Shown in pieces: positions 56,132-64,000 of a stretch of 64,000 nucleotides of DNA (positions are counted from its first letter, which is position 1; each line of letters begins with the position of its first letter). This stretch comes from Hymenobacter psychrotolerans DSM 18569. GTDB lineage: Bacteria; Bacteroidota; Bacteroidia; Cytophagales; Hymenobacteraceae. The stretch lies in the NCBI RefSeq assembly GCF_900142395.1, contig NZ_FRAS01000016.1:1-64000 (forward strand). Reading direction: 5' to 3'. The notes under the pieces are model-generated. The model did no database searches and had not been told where the DNA came from. It saw only the letters and a list, made by a program, of their open reading frames with translations. Both the position numbers and the translations under genes were made by a program.

Positions 56132-56196
56132 GTGTATAAGCAATACACAACCACAAGCGGCCAACCCCGGCCTAGCGGGCCCGGAAAGCGGTGGCG

Positions 56197-56204
56197 TACC
56201 TTGC
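56197..56204 (+). promoter_or_regulatory. Variant -7 element (TACCTTGC) before the GH97 gene
   Basis: The octamer lies 22 bases before ATG 56227 and is identical to the one before the ChaN-like gene. Confidence 0.3.
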
Positions 56205-56226
56205 CTATTCCATTCCTGCCCCGTTT

Positions 56227-58335
56227 ATGAAACGCTTTTTCTCTCTGCTGTTGGTCGGTTTTGTGGGTGTCGCTGCCCAGGCGCAAACCGTTCACTCGCC
56301 CGGCAACAAGCTCACCCTCCGCTTTCAACTCAGCCCCAGCGGCGAGCCAACCTATCAGCTTCAGTTCGGCGCTAGGCCAGTACTGAAGCCCAGCCGCCTC
56401 GGCATGTTGCTGCAAGGCCAGCCGGCACTCGACAAGGGCCTGACCATTGCCCGAGTTGATTCCAGCCAGCACGACGACACGTGGGCGCCGGTGTGGGGCG
56501 AGGTAAAACAGATCCGGAACCGCTACAAGGAACTGGCCCTGACGCTGCAGCAGCCCGCCAATAACGGCCGCCGCGTGGTGGTGCGCTTCCGCCTCTACGA
56601 TGATGGCATGGGCTTCCGTTACGAGTTTCCCCAGCAGCCCGGCCTCACGTATTTCGTGGTGCAGGAGGAGAAAACTGAGTTCAACCTGCCGGCCAACCAC
56701 AAGGCCTTCTGGATTCCGGGCGACTACGACTCCAACGAGTACACCTACAGCCATACGCGCCTGAGCGAGGTCAATACCACGCCCATTGAGCCTATTCAGC
56801 TCAAGTCGGCAGCGCAGCGCATCCAAACGCCGCTCATGCTTACGTCGGATGATGGGCTGTATGTGAACATCCACGAGGCGGCGCTGGTGAACTACCCGGC
56901 CATGATGCTGAACGTGGACACCAAGAGCTTTGGGCTGACGAGCCAGCTGGTGCCTTCCGCTACCGGGGCCGCCGCCTATCTGCAAGCGCCCGAGCACACG
57001 CCCTGGCGTACCATCGTGGTCAGCGACAAAGCTCCTGAAGTGCTGGCCAGCAAGCTTATCCTTAACCTCAACGAGCCAACTGCTTTTGCTACCACCGACT
57101 GGATTAAGCCCCAGAAATTTGTGGGCGTGTGGTGGGAGATGCACGTGAACAAAGCCAGCTGGAACTACGCCGACACCAGCAACATCAAGCTGGCCGGCAC
57201 CGACTGGAGCAAGCTGAAGTCCAACGGCCGCCACGGCGCCAACACCGCCAACGTAAAACGCTACATCGACTTCGCCGCCAAGCATGGCCTGGCCAGCGTG
57301 TTGGTAGAAGGCTGGAACGTAGGCTGGGAGGACTGGGCCAACAACTGGAAGGAAGAGGTATTCGACTTCGTGACGCCCTATCCAGACTTCAACGTGCCCG
57401 AGCTACAGGCCTACGCTGCCGGCAAAGGCGTGAAGCTGATGATGCACCACGAAACCAGCTCTTCCGTTACGAACTACGAGCGCCGCCAGGATGCTGCCTA
57501 CCGTTTCATGAAGCAGTACGGCTACGACGCCGTGAAAACCGGCTACGTGGGCCGCATTATCCCCAGAGGGGAGCACCACGACGGCCAGTGGATGGTGAAC
57601 CACTACAACCGCACCGCCCAGAAAACCGGCGAAAACCAGATTATGGTGGACATGCACGAGTCGGTGCGCCCGACCGGCCTACACCGCACCTACCCCAACT
57701 GGCTGGCCTCGGAAGCGGCCCGCGGCAATGAGTTCAACGCCTGGAGCACCGGCAACCCACCCGAACACGAGACCATTTTGCCCTTCACCCGCCTCATGGG
57801 CGGCCCCATGGACTACACACCGGGCATCTTCCAGATCAAGCTGGAAGGTTGGAACCCGGAGCGCAACAAAGGCCGCCAGGTGCACACCACGCTGGCTAAA
57901 CAGTTGGCCCTCTACGTGACGATGTACAGCCCTGTGCAAATGGCCGCCGACCTGCCCGAGGCCTACGAGAAGCACCTCGACGCGTTCCAGTTCATCAAGG
58001 ACGTAGCCGTAGACTGGGACGACACCCGCATTCTGCTCGCGGAGCCCGGTGACTATATCACCACGGCCCGTAAAGCCAAGGGCAAGGAGGAGTGGTACCT
58101 GGGCTCCATCACCGACGAAAACGCCCGCACCCAAACCGTCAAGCTTGATTTTCTCACGCCCGGCACTACCTACGAGGCCACCATCTACGCCGACGGCAAA
58201 GGCGCTTCCTGGGACAGGAACCCCCAGGCCTACCAAATCCGCAAGCAGAAAGTCAACAGCAAAACCACCCTGAAGCTGCAGCTAGCGGCCGGCGGCGGCG
58301 CGGCCGTGAGCATGAAGCCCATTCGAAACAAGTAA
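56227..58335 (+). CDS. Glycoside hydrolase family 97 alpha-glucosidase (SusB-like)
   Basis: The 702-residue enzyme has a signal peptide (MKRFFSLLLVGFVGVAAQAQ), an N-terminal beta domain, a central (beta/alpha)8 barrel and a C-terminal beta domain. KTGYVGRIIPRGEHHDGQWM and VDMHESVRPTGLHRTYPNW match the SusB branch, which has catalytic Glu and works by inversion, as opposed to the KVDF branch; this assignment rests on memory of the family. It should cleave alpha-linked glucose from oligosaccharides in the periplasm. No SusCD pair lies next to it. It is convergent with the penicillin-acylase gene. Confidence 0.92.
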   Translation: MKRFFSLLLVGFVGVAAQAQTVHSPGNKLTLRFQLSPSGEPTYQLQFGARPVLKPSRLGMLLQGQPALDKGLTIARVDSSQHDDTWAPVWGEVKQIRNRYKELALTLQQPANNGRRVVVRFRLYDDGMGFRYEFPQQPGLTYFVVQEEKTEFNLPANHKAFWIPGDYDSNEYTYSHTRLSEVNTTPIEPIQLKSAAQRIQTPLMLTSDDGLYVNIHEAALVNYPAMMLNVDTKSFGLTSQLVPSATGAAAYLQAPEHTPWRTIVVSDKAPEVLASKLILNLNEPTAFATTDWIKPQKFVGVWWEMHVNKASWNYADTSNIKLAGTDWSKLKSNGRHGANTANVKRYIDFAAKHGLASVLVEGWNVGWEDWANNWKEEVFDFVTPYPDFNVPELQAYAAGKGVKLMMHHETSSSVTNYERRQDAAYRFMKQYGYDAVKTGYVGRIIPRGEHHDGQWMVNHYNRTAQKTGENQIMVDMHESVRPTGLHRTYPNWLASEAARGNEFNAWSTGNPPEHETILPFTRLMGGPMDYTPGIFQIKLEGWNPERNKGRQVHTTLAKQLALYVTMYSPVQMAADLPEAYEKHLDAFQFIKDVAVDWDDTRILLAEPGDYITTARKAKGKEEWYLGSITDENARTQTVKLDFLTPGTTYEATIYADGKGASWDRNPQAYQIRKQKVNSKTTLKLQLAAGGGAAVSMKPIRNK

Positions 58336-58339
58336 GAAC

Positions 58340-58366
58340 GTCATGCTGAGCTTGCCGAAGCATGAC
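58340..58366. repeat. Small hairpin repeat between convergent genes
   Basis: GTCATGCT (58340-58347) pairs with AGCATGAC (58359-58366) around GAGCTTGCCGA. This is a member of a short intergenic repeat family (TCATGCTGAGCTTG...) I know from related genomes. It may serve as a shared transcript end. Confidence 0.55.
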
Positions 58367-58407
58367 CGTTTAGGTGTTTACAGCTTAGTTCTGACCTTTC
58401 TGGGCCA

Positions 58408-60603
58408 CTACTGCCCCGGTGAGTACGTGCGTTTGGCGTGCTGCTGCACATCTTCAGGGTAGAAGAGCACGTCCTTGAAGTTCTCCTCCACATACAAACC
58501 GGCCTGATCGGTGAAGTGGGGGGAAGAAGGTTGGTTGCTGTTGCCACCGGCCAGCACGGAACGGGCTTTGATGCGCGGGCCAAATTCCACCACGGCAATG
58601 AAGCTATTGCCCACGTAGCCGTAGCGCTTTTTGGTGCCGGGGAAGGTGCGGGAACCAAAAGCCGCCAACGAGCCCCAGGACGAGGAAGTGAAGGCTACCG
58701 GCAAGCTGGGTTTCTGGTCGTCGTAAGTTTCTGAAATGTTGCCGGTGAGTCGCTGGAAGCGGTTTATATCTCCCCAGGGTTTTTGCCAGGTGCCGAAGTT
58801 GCGGGTGAGCTCATCGAGGGTTTCCTGCAGAGCCGCTACTTTCTCCTGGGGTGTGGTGTTGGCAACAGTGAACTTGACGAGGCTGATATAGTCCAGCACC
58901 TGCCCGGCGGGTACGCGAGGGCGGGCCACCCGCAGAACCCGCTCGCCCCAGTACGTAGCCAGCGTCTGGCCTACGGACGTTTTGCTGTAGCGCTTGTCCC
59001 AGGCCTGCAGCACCTTCATGGCGTCTAGTACCTCACCTTCCGGCGGGTTAGAGTTGTCCATCACAAACTGAAAATCTTTGGTCAGCGCCGGAAGTAACTC
59101 TTCAAAACCAGCCAAGTACGGGTCTTTGGCGGCGGCAATCAGGGTATCCAGGGTGAACGTCGGCTTGCGGCTGAGCACGCGCACCGCATTGAGGCCGCGG
59201 TAGTTCTCCGCATCGGGAGCCATGTAGGCGGGGTACTTGGTGGGGGTGGGGCTGCTGGGTCCCGACACAGTGAACGGCGTGGAGTTGCAGTTCTGGATGA
59301 AGCCGCTGGCGGGGTTCATCACCTGCACAATGTCCTCCACCTTATGCAGGCCCTTCCAGTCGGTTCTGGGGTTGCTGCCATCTACCGGCTGGCTCCAGTC
59401 GAACTGCGGGTCGCGCTTGGGCATGAAGTTGCCGTACCAGTAGGCAATGGTGCCCTTGCTGTCGGCGAATACCGTGTTGTTGGAGGCGTTGCCGTTGAGC
59501 TTCATGGTTTCCCGGAAGCTGGCGTAGTCGGTGGCTTTGGTGCGCAGATAGGACTGTTCCAGCGCCTCTAGCGGCGTATCCATCATGCGTACCGTCACCC
59601 ACTTGTCGTCCGCCTGCTGGCCTACCACTGGCCCGTGGTGGGTGCGGTAGGTGGTAAATTCCTTCCGCATGATCTTGCCATCCTGCACGTACGGAATCGA
59701 CATGCTAGTCACCTGCACGGGGCGCAGCTTCTTGCCGTAGCGGTAGTAATATTTGCCGTCCTTCTGCTCAATGGTTTCCAGGTATTCATCCATGGAGTCG
59801 GCCTGGCTGGACGTGTGCATCCAGCCACAGTGCTCATTGAAGCCCTGATACACAAAGAACTGGCCCCACGTAACAGCGCCGTACGCATTCAGCCCCGCCT
59901 GGCTGGTCATCTGCACCTCAGGGCGGAAGTAGAAGGACGTATGCGGATTGATGAGCAGCAGGGCATGACCGCTGGCGCTTTTAGCCGGCGCAATAGCAAA
60001 GCCGTTGGAGCCTACCGGTTCCCGCTCGGCCTTTTCAAAGTCGGGCCGCTGCCAGGAGGTGGACTTGCGGTTGGCGTAGAAGTTCTTCAGCCGCTCCAGG
60101 GGTACCACACTGATGTTGCCGCCGATGCTGCCCTCACTGAACATCAGTGGCATCCAGGGCTGAAAGCGGCGCAGTAGCTTGGGCCGTACGGTGGGGTGGG
60201 AGTAGAGGTAGAAGTTGGTGCCGTCGGCGAAGGCATTGAGCAGGTCCTTCATCCAAGCCGGGCTCTTCTTGTATAAGCTGATGGCCTGGGTGCTGTCCAT
60301 GAATAGGCGGGCGCGCAAATCGTGGTAGATGGCCGACTCCCCTTCCACCTCGGCCAGACGCCCAATAGCATCGAGGTAGTTCATCTCTACCCTGGGGAAA
60401 TCGTCCTCGCATTGCGCATACAACAGCCCAAACACGGCATCGGCGTCGGTTTTGCCCTGCACGTGCGGCACGCCCCAGGTATCTCGCGTGATGGTGACCT
60501 GCCGGGCCTGCTGCTGCCAACGGGCAATTTCGGCGGGAGTAAATGCTTGGGCCTGGGCACCGACCGAAACGAACAGGAAACCGAAAGCAAGGGAAAAACG
60601 CAT
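58408..60603 (-). CDS. Penicillin-acylase-family amidase (S45, Ntn hydrolase)
   Basis: The 731-residue protein has a signal peptide (cleavage after AQA near residue 18), an alpha part and, after autoprocessing, a beta chain starting at Ser199 in GSNGFAIAPAKSASG, the Ntn nucleophile. GNASNNTVFADSKGTIAYWY and WKGLHKVEDIVQVMNP are typical of the beta chain. Such enzymes hydrolyse N-acyl amides, for example acyl-homoserine lactones or acylated peptides, in the periplasm. The actual substrate is not known. It has no operon partner. Confidence 0.9.
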   Translation of the reverse strand: MRFSLAFGFLFVSVGAQAQAFTPAEIARWQQQARQVTITRDTWGVPHVQGKTDADAVFGLLYAQCEDDFPRVEMNYLDAIGRLAEVEGESAIYHDLRARLFMDSTQAISLYKKSPAWMKDLLNAFADGTNFYLYSHPTVRPKLLRRFQPWMPLMFSEGSIGGNISVVPLERLKNFYANRKSTSWQRPDFEKAEREPVGSNGFAIAPAKSASGHALLLINPHTSFYFRPEVQMTSQAGLNAYGAVTWGQFFVYQGFNEHCGWMHTSSQADSMDEYLETIEQKDGKYYYRYGKKLRPVQVTSMSIPYVQDGKIMRKEFTTYRTHHGPVVGQQADDKWVTVRMMDTPLEALEQSYLRTKATDYASFRETMKLNGNASNNTVFADSKGTIAYWYGNFMPKRDPQFDWSQPVDGSNPRTDWKGLHKVEDIVQVMNPASGFIQNCNSTPFTVSGPSSPTPTKYPAYMAPDAENYRGLNAVRVLSRKPTFTLDTLIAAAKDPYLAGFEELLPALTKDFQFVMDNSNPPEGEVLDAMKVLQAWDKRYSKTSVGQTLATYWGERVLRVARPRVPAGQVLDYISLVKFTVANTTPQEKVAALQETLDELTRNFGTWQKPWGDINRFQRLTGNISETYDDQKPSLPVAFTSSSWGSLAAFGSRTFPGTKKRYGYVGNSFIAVVEFGPRIKARSVLAGGNSNQPSSPHFTDQAGLYVEENFKDVLFYPEDVQQHAKRTYSPGQ

Positions 60604-60694
60604 CAGCGGGAACGGTAAGGCGACGTAGGAGGGAGGACTAAAAGTAGTCGGTCAGACTCACTTCACAGGCTGAGCAGCTATGCAGAACGCCACC

Positions 60695-60734
60695 AAACAC
60701 AAAGCCCCGGCCGTATGGCAGGGGCTTTGTGTTT
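60695..60734 (-). terminator. Terminator of the iron-sulfur carrier gene
   Basis: AAACACAAAGCCCC (60695-60708) pairs with GGGGCTTTGTGTTT (60721-60734) just downstream of the minus-strand gene ending at 60751. Confidence 0.75.
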
Positions 60735-60750
60735 GCCGAAAAAAGACAAG

Positions 60751-61104
60751 CTAGGCCGAGAACGAGGAGCCGCAGCCGCAGGTGCTTTTCGCCTGAGGAT
60801 TGTTGAAAACGAAGCCCCGGGCGTTCAGGCCATCCTGGAAGTCAACTTCCATGCCCAGCACATACATGGCGTGTTTCTTATCCATGATGAGCATGACGCC
60901 GTCGATATCGAAGGTTTCGTCCTGCTCCTTGGGCTTGTCGAAGCCGAGCAGATAGCTCAGGCCCGAGCAGCCGCCACCCTGCACGCCTACGCGCAGGCCG
61001 TATTCGCCGGGCACGTTTTTCTCGGTCAAAATATTCCGTACTTCTTCCAGAGCGCGGGAAGTGAGGCTTATGGGAGCAAGTTTCGTGGAGACGGCCGTTG
61101 CCAT
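60751..61104 (-). CDS. A-type iron-sulfur carrier (IscA/ErpA-like)
   Basis: The 117-residue protein has the three cysteines of A-type carriers: Cys46 in GGGCSGLSY and Cys109/Cys111 in STCGCGSSF, plus the GFVFNNPQAK segment. It takes part in iron-sulfur cluster delivery in the cytosol. Start 61104 is chosen; the ORF could begin at 61137 but this lies within the promoter element at 61135-61142. Family naming (IscA, ErpA, SufA) is not resolved. It is transcribed alone with its own terminator. Confidence 0.93.
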   Translation of the reverse strand: MATAVSTKLAPISLTSRALEEVRNILTEKNVPGEYGLRVGVQGGGCSGLSYLLGFDKPKEQDETFDIDGVMLIMDKKHAMYVLGMEVDFQDGLNARGFVFNNPQAKSTCGCGSSFSA

Positions 61105-61134
61105 AGTGTGTTCGTGTTTAGGAAAGTAAGGCGA

Positions 61135-61142
61135 CAAAGATA
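61135..61142 (-). promoter_or_regulatory. TAnnTTTG -7 element of the iron-sulfur carrier gene
   Basis: On the minus strand this reads TATCTTTG, 30 bases before the ATG at 61104. Confidence 0.45.
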
Positions 61143-61376
61143 CGAAGCCGGACGGGGAGTTGTATGGCCGCCGGTGTCGGAGTCGTTGGGGCTATAACAG
61201 CAGTTGCCCGCCGGCGGTTCACGCGGATGGATAGCCGCTGTTTCGGCGCGGCTGCGCGAAGACACGTTTCATACTGTGTGCACCATCAGCGCCGCTTGTT
61301 TACCTTCGCTGCCTGCTCTCCCGTTTCTTCTCAACCTACTTCGCCACTGCCGCCAGAACGGCAGTTGTTTTTGCAC

Positions 61377-61913
61377 ATGGATACTACCGCCTACCTCTTC
61401 GACCTGCTCAAAATCATTCTGCCCGCGCTTATTGTAGCGGGCTCCGTATTCTATTTGATCCGGCAGTATCTGGAGAAGGAGCAGCAGCGCCGCCTGATTG
61501 AGCTGCGGCTGGAAAGCTCCAAAACCACGCTGCCGCTGCGCCTGCAGGCTCTGGAGCGCGTAACGCTGCTGCTGGAGCGCATCACGCCCAGCAATTTGCT
61601 GGTGCGCCTGAGCAGCGCCGGCCAGACCGCGCCCGAGTACCACCGCCTGCTGCTCCAGGAAATCCGGGCCGAGTACGAGCACAACCTCAGCCAGCAGCTC
61701 TACATGAGCCCCGATACCTGGGGCGAGGTGAAAGCGGCCAAAGAACACATCCTTACGGCCATCAACAAAGCCTACCACGGCCTGCCGCAGCCCCAGCAAA
61801 GCCGCGGCACTGAGCTGGCCAAGCGCGTACTCGAAACCCTCATCAACGAAGAAACCGACCCCACGGAGCGCGCCCTGCTGGCCGTGAAGCGGGAGGCGTT
61901 TGGGTTGTTTTAG
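61377..61913 (+). CDS. Single-pass membrane protein of unknown function
   Basis: I do not recognise a named family. The 178-residue protein has one membrane helix (about 10-31, IILPALIVAGSVFYLIRQYL), then a long charged helical cytosolic domain beginning KEQQRRLIELRLESSKTTLP, with RLQALERVTLLLERITPSNL next and MSPDTWGEVKAAKEHILTAI later. It resembles small conserved proteins frequent in Bacteroidota. ATG 61377 is chosen because the helix then begins near residue 10; the open frame to 61164 gives an implausible Arg/Cys-rich leader. A strong hairpin follows. Confidence 0.75.
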   Translation: MDTTAYLFDLLKIILPALIVAGSVFYLIRQYLEKEQQRRLIELRLESSKTTLPLRLQALERVTLLLERITPSNLLVRLSSAGQTAPEYHRLLLQEIRAEYEHNLSQQLYMSPDTWGEVKAAKEHILTAINKAYHGLPQPQQSRGTELAKRVLETLINEETDPTERALLAVKREAFGLF

Positions 61914-61940
61914 CGGGCCGGCACCATTCGGTTTCAGCGA

Positions 61941-61990
61941 AAAGCAACGTCCCTGGCTTCCGTTCGGAAACCAGGGACGTTGCTTTTTTT
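61941..61990 (+). terminator. Bidirectional terminator between the membrane protein and bshA genes
   Basis: AAAGCAACGTCCCTGG (61941-61956) pairs with CCAGGGACGTTGCTTT (61971-61986), followed by T residues on both strands. The inner part TTCCG/CGGAA extends the stem. Confidence 0.85.
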
Positions 61991-62012
61991 CTGTTCAGAA
62001 AGGCTGCTGACT

Positions 62013-63152
62013 CTACACCGTAGCGGCTGGCACTGCATCAATGGCACGCTGGTAGCAGGCCTCGTAGAGCGGCACTATGTTCTCGACGGCAAACGTTTCG
62101 GCGTGGGCGCGGGCGGCGGCTTTGAAGCGCGGCAGGTTCTCGTCCTGCAATACGTAGAGCGAATTCTTTACCATGTCGTCCACGTCCCCGATTTCGCTGA
62201 CCATGCCCGTCACGCCATGCTGGTTCAGCTCCGGAATGCCGCCGGCATTGGTGCTGATAACGGGCACTTCGCAGGCCATGGCTTCCAGTGCCGCCAAGCC
62301 AAAACTTTCTTTCTCGGAAGGCATCAGGAATAAGTCAGCAATGCTGAGCACTTCCTCCACGGCTTCCAGCTTGCCCAGGAAGCGGATGTCGTCGCAGTAG
62401 CCGATTTCGCGGCACAGCTTTTCGATGCGCGGCCGGTCGGGGCCGTCGCCGACAAGCAGTAGCTTGGCCGGAATCTGCTTGCGCACGCCCGCAAAGATGT
62501 GCACCACGTCGTCCACGCGCTTCACGGAGCGGAAGTTGGAGGTGTGCACCAGCAGCTTCTCGCCGTTGGGGGCAATGGCCGCCTTGAAGTGGCCTTTGTT
62601 CTGCTTCTGGAAGCGGGCCAGATTGATGAAGTTGGGAATTACCTCAATGTCCTTCTCGATGGCAAAGTACTCGTACGTCTCCCGCCGCAAGTCCGCCGAC
62701 ACCGACGTCACGCCATCCGACTGGTTGATGCTGAACGTCACGACGGGCTCGTAGCTGGCATCTTTGCCCACCAGCGTAATGTCGGTGCCGTGCAGCGTCG
62801 TGACGACCGGAATGCGGATGCCGCGCGTGAGCAGGATCTGCTTGGCCATGAACGCGGCCGAAGCGTGCGGAATGGCGTAGTGTACGTGCAGCACGTCCAG
62901 CTTCTCGTTCTGCACGATGTCCACCATTTTCGAGGCCAGCGCCAGCTCGTAAGGCGGAAACTGGAACAGCGGATACGGCGGAATGTACACCTCGTGGTAG
63001 AACAGGTTCTCGTTGAAAAAATCGAGGCGAACCGGCTGGCTGTAGGTGATGAAGTGCACGCGGTGGCCACGCTGGGCCAGGGCTTTGCCCAGCTCGGTGG
63101 CTACCACGCCGGAGCCGCCAAAAGTGGGATAACAGACGATGCCGATATTCAT
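62013..63152 (-). CDS. bshA: N-acetyl-alpha-D-glucosaminyl L-malate synthase BshA
   Basis: The 379-residue GT4 enzyme joins GlcNAc from UDP-GlcNAc to L-malate, the first step of bacillithiol synthesis. It begins [20 protein letters not shown] and contains [35 protein letters not shown], then [20 protein letters not shown] and [20 protein letters not shown], the usual BshA landmarks. ATG 63152 is preferred; the frame stays open to 63275 but adds a leader without homology. The gene follows a serine-hydrolase gene on the same strand, with about 150 bases between. Confidence 0.93.
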   Translation of the reverse strand: MNIGIVCYPTFGGSGVVATELGKALAQRGHRVHFITYSQPVRLDFFNENLFYHEVYIPPYPLFQFPPYELALASKMVDIVQNEKLDVLHVHYAIPHASAAFMAKQILLTRGIRIPVVTTLHGTDITLVGKDASYEPVVTFSINQSDGVTSVSADLRRETYEYFAIEKDIEVIPNFINLARFQKQNKGHFKAAIAPNGEKLLVHTSNFRSVKRVDDVVHIFAGVRKQIPAKLLLVGDGPDRPRIEKLCREIGYCDDIRFLGKLEAVEEVLSIADLFLMPSEKESFGLAALEAMACEVPVISTNAGGIPELNQHGVTGMVSEIGDVDDMVKNSLYVLQDENLPRFKAAARAHAETFAVENIVPLYEACYQRAIDAVPAATV

Positions 63153-63303
63153 GGGTGGAGAGAGTTTGCCGGTCAGAAGCAGCCCGAAACCCGGGCCAAG
63201 ACGGAGAAGGACGCAGAAAAAGAGAATTGGCGGCAAGTCATCGGGGAAGATGTCCTGCCGCCAATTGCGGATCAAAGGTTAAGAAAAAGAGGCAGACAAC
63301 AGG

Positions 63304-64000
63304 TCATGTCTTTTGCAGCGACTTATAAATAACGTCGTGAATGCGGGTGCGGATGTTGTACTGGCGCAGCTTGTTGTTGCCGGCATCCGGGTACACCCGG
63401 TTGGAAAGAAAGATGTAGAGGATTTTGTTTTCGGGGTCCATCCAGACGCAGGTACCCGTGAAGCCCGTGTGCCCGAACGTGCTGGCCGGCGACAGGTTGC
63501 TGGTAGGGCCTTCCGGCTTGGTCGGGTCGCCGTGGTCCCAGCCCAGGCCGTGGCGGTTGCCGGCTACCGTGCTGCGCGCAAACTCCGTTACCACGGGCGT
63601 CTGGAAGTAGCGCTGGCCGCCGTAGCGTCCGTTCTGCAGATTCATCTGCATCAGAATGGCCAGGTCGTTGGCATTGGCAAACAGGCCGGCATGCCCGCCC
63701 ACGCCGCCTACCAGCGCGGCCGTCTGGTCGTGCACGGTGCCCTGCAACTGCGTGCGGCGGTAATAGGTGTCGTTTTCAGTGGGCGCGATGCACGACTGTG
63801 GGAATTTGTCCAGCGGGTTGAACGTCATCGTGCCCAGGCCCAGCGGCTTGTAGAACGATTTGTCCAGGAAGCCCTCAATCGGCTCATTGAGTAGCTTCTC
63901 GGCCAGGCGCTTCAGAATGATAAAGCTCAGGTCGCTGTACTCAACGGGGTATTTGCCCTTCGCTTTCGGCAGCAGGCCGGAGCGCTGCACCCAGATCCAG
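63304..64000 (-). CDS. Beta-lactamase-fold serine hydrolase, C-terminal part (starts beyond the window)
   Basis: The visible 232 residues form the C-terminal half of a class C beta-lactamase-like serine hydrolase. VEYSDLSFIILKRLAEKLLN contains the YxD-type second motif, and FGHTGFTGTCVWMDPENKI the HTG third motif. The SxxK part is outside the window. In Bacteroidota this domain is often fused behind a GH3 N-acetylglucosaminidase domain; whether that is so here cannot be seen. It has no stop or start in the visible part before 64000 and precedes bshA on the same strand. Confidence 0.8.
   Translation of the reverse strand, partial: WIWVQRSGLLPKAKGKYPVEYSDLSFIILKRLAEKLLNEPIEGFLDKSFYKPLGLGTMTFNPLDKFPQSCIAPTENDTYYRRTQLQGTVHDQTAALVGGVGGHAGLFANANDLAILMQMNLQNGRYGGQRYFQTPVVTEFARSTVAGNRHGLGWDHGDPTKPEGPTSNLSPASTFGHTGFTGTCVWMDPENKILYIFLSNRVYPDAGNNKLRQYNIRTRIHDVIYKSLQKT

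Noticed and set aside
56056..57285. 409-residue minus-strand frame opposite the GH97 gene
   Set aside because: Antisense shadow; the GH97 frame has signal peptide and catalytic motifs.
62499..63332. 277-residue plus-strand frame opposite bshA
   Set aside because: Antisense shadow of bshA with no recognisable domain.

Overview
The window looks like a chromosomal segment from a GC-rich member of the Bacteroidota, most probably the Hymenobacteraceae (Hymenobacter-like). I infer this from an Oar-like TonB-dependent receptor, a DUF4397 lipoprotein, a SusB-like GH97 alpha-glucosidase, the bacillithiol gene bshA, promoters of the Bacteroidota type (TAnnTTTG, in two cases with TTG 19 nt upstream) and the general absence of strong Shine-Dalgarno sequences. 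No search was possible, so the genus is an inference.

Layout. (1) 1-330: the end of an ISAs1-family insertion sequence, inserted in the 5' part of a large TonB-dependent receptor gene (331-3495), which has lost its signal peptide; a DUF4397 lipoprotein follows. (2) 4.4-9.9 kb: tRNA-Ala(GGC), a cysteine-biosynthesis pair (serine acetyltransferase then cysteine synthase, minus strand), a cupin, a HEAT-repeat/cyclophilin fusion lipoprotein and an acyl-CoA-binding protein. (3) 10.0-40.2 kb: a large surface-polysaccharide cluster. It begins with an asparagine-synthase-like amidotransferase, UDP-glucose dehydrogenase and UDP-glucuronate decarboxylase, and continues with two FdtA-like ketoisomerases, an FdtB-like aminotransferase, several acyltransferases, GDP-fucose synthesis (fcl, gmd), nine glycosyltransferases (one of the rare STELLO/DUF288 type), a Wzx-like flippase, a WbqC protein, and a second aminosugar pair (PglD-like acetyltransferase and WecE-like aminotransferase). 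It ends with a minus-strand pair: a polymerase-like membrane protein and a TPR protein. Nucleotide sugars expected from these genes are UDP-GlcA, UDP-Xyl, GDP-Fuc, a 3-acylamino-3,6-dideoxyhexose and a 4-acylamino sugar. The initiating phosphoglycosyltransferase, export proteins (Wza/Wzc) and dTDP-glucose supply genes (rmlA/rmlB) are not in the window.

(4) 40.3-48.5 kb: housekeeping genes: an M42-like peptidase, membrane pyrophosphatase, hpt, adk, obg, grpE and dnaJ, separated by small intergenic inverted repeats. (5) 48.5-53.9 kb: a striking perfect 35-bp inverted repeat, an ECF sigma factor with a four-TM partner, an ABC exporter pair, a ChaN-like protein and an unknown acidic protein. (6) 54-64 kb: glycerol-3-phosphate dehydrogenase, a GNAT enzyme, GH97 alpha-glucosidase, a penicillin-acylase-family enzyme, an IscA-type Fe-S protein, a small membrane protein, bshA and the C-terminal part of a beta-lactamase-fold serine hydrolase that runs off the window.

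No rRNA, CRISPR array, prophage or restriction system was seen. The most unusual items are the interrupted receptor gene, the bacterial STELLO-type glycosyltransferase, the crotonase lodged among 3-aminosugar genes, and the 35-bp palindrome near 48.58 kb. No intergenic stretch exceeds 300 bases without a gene.
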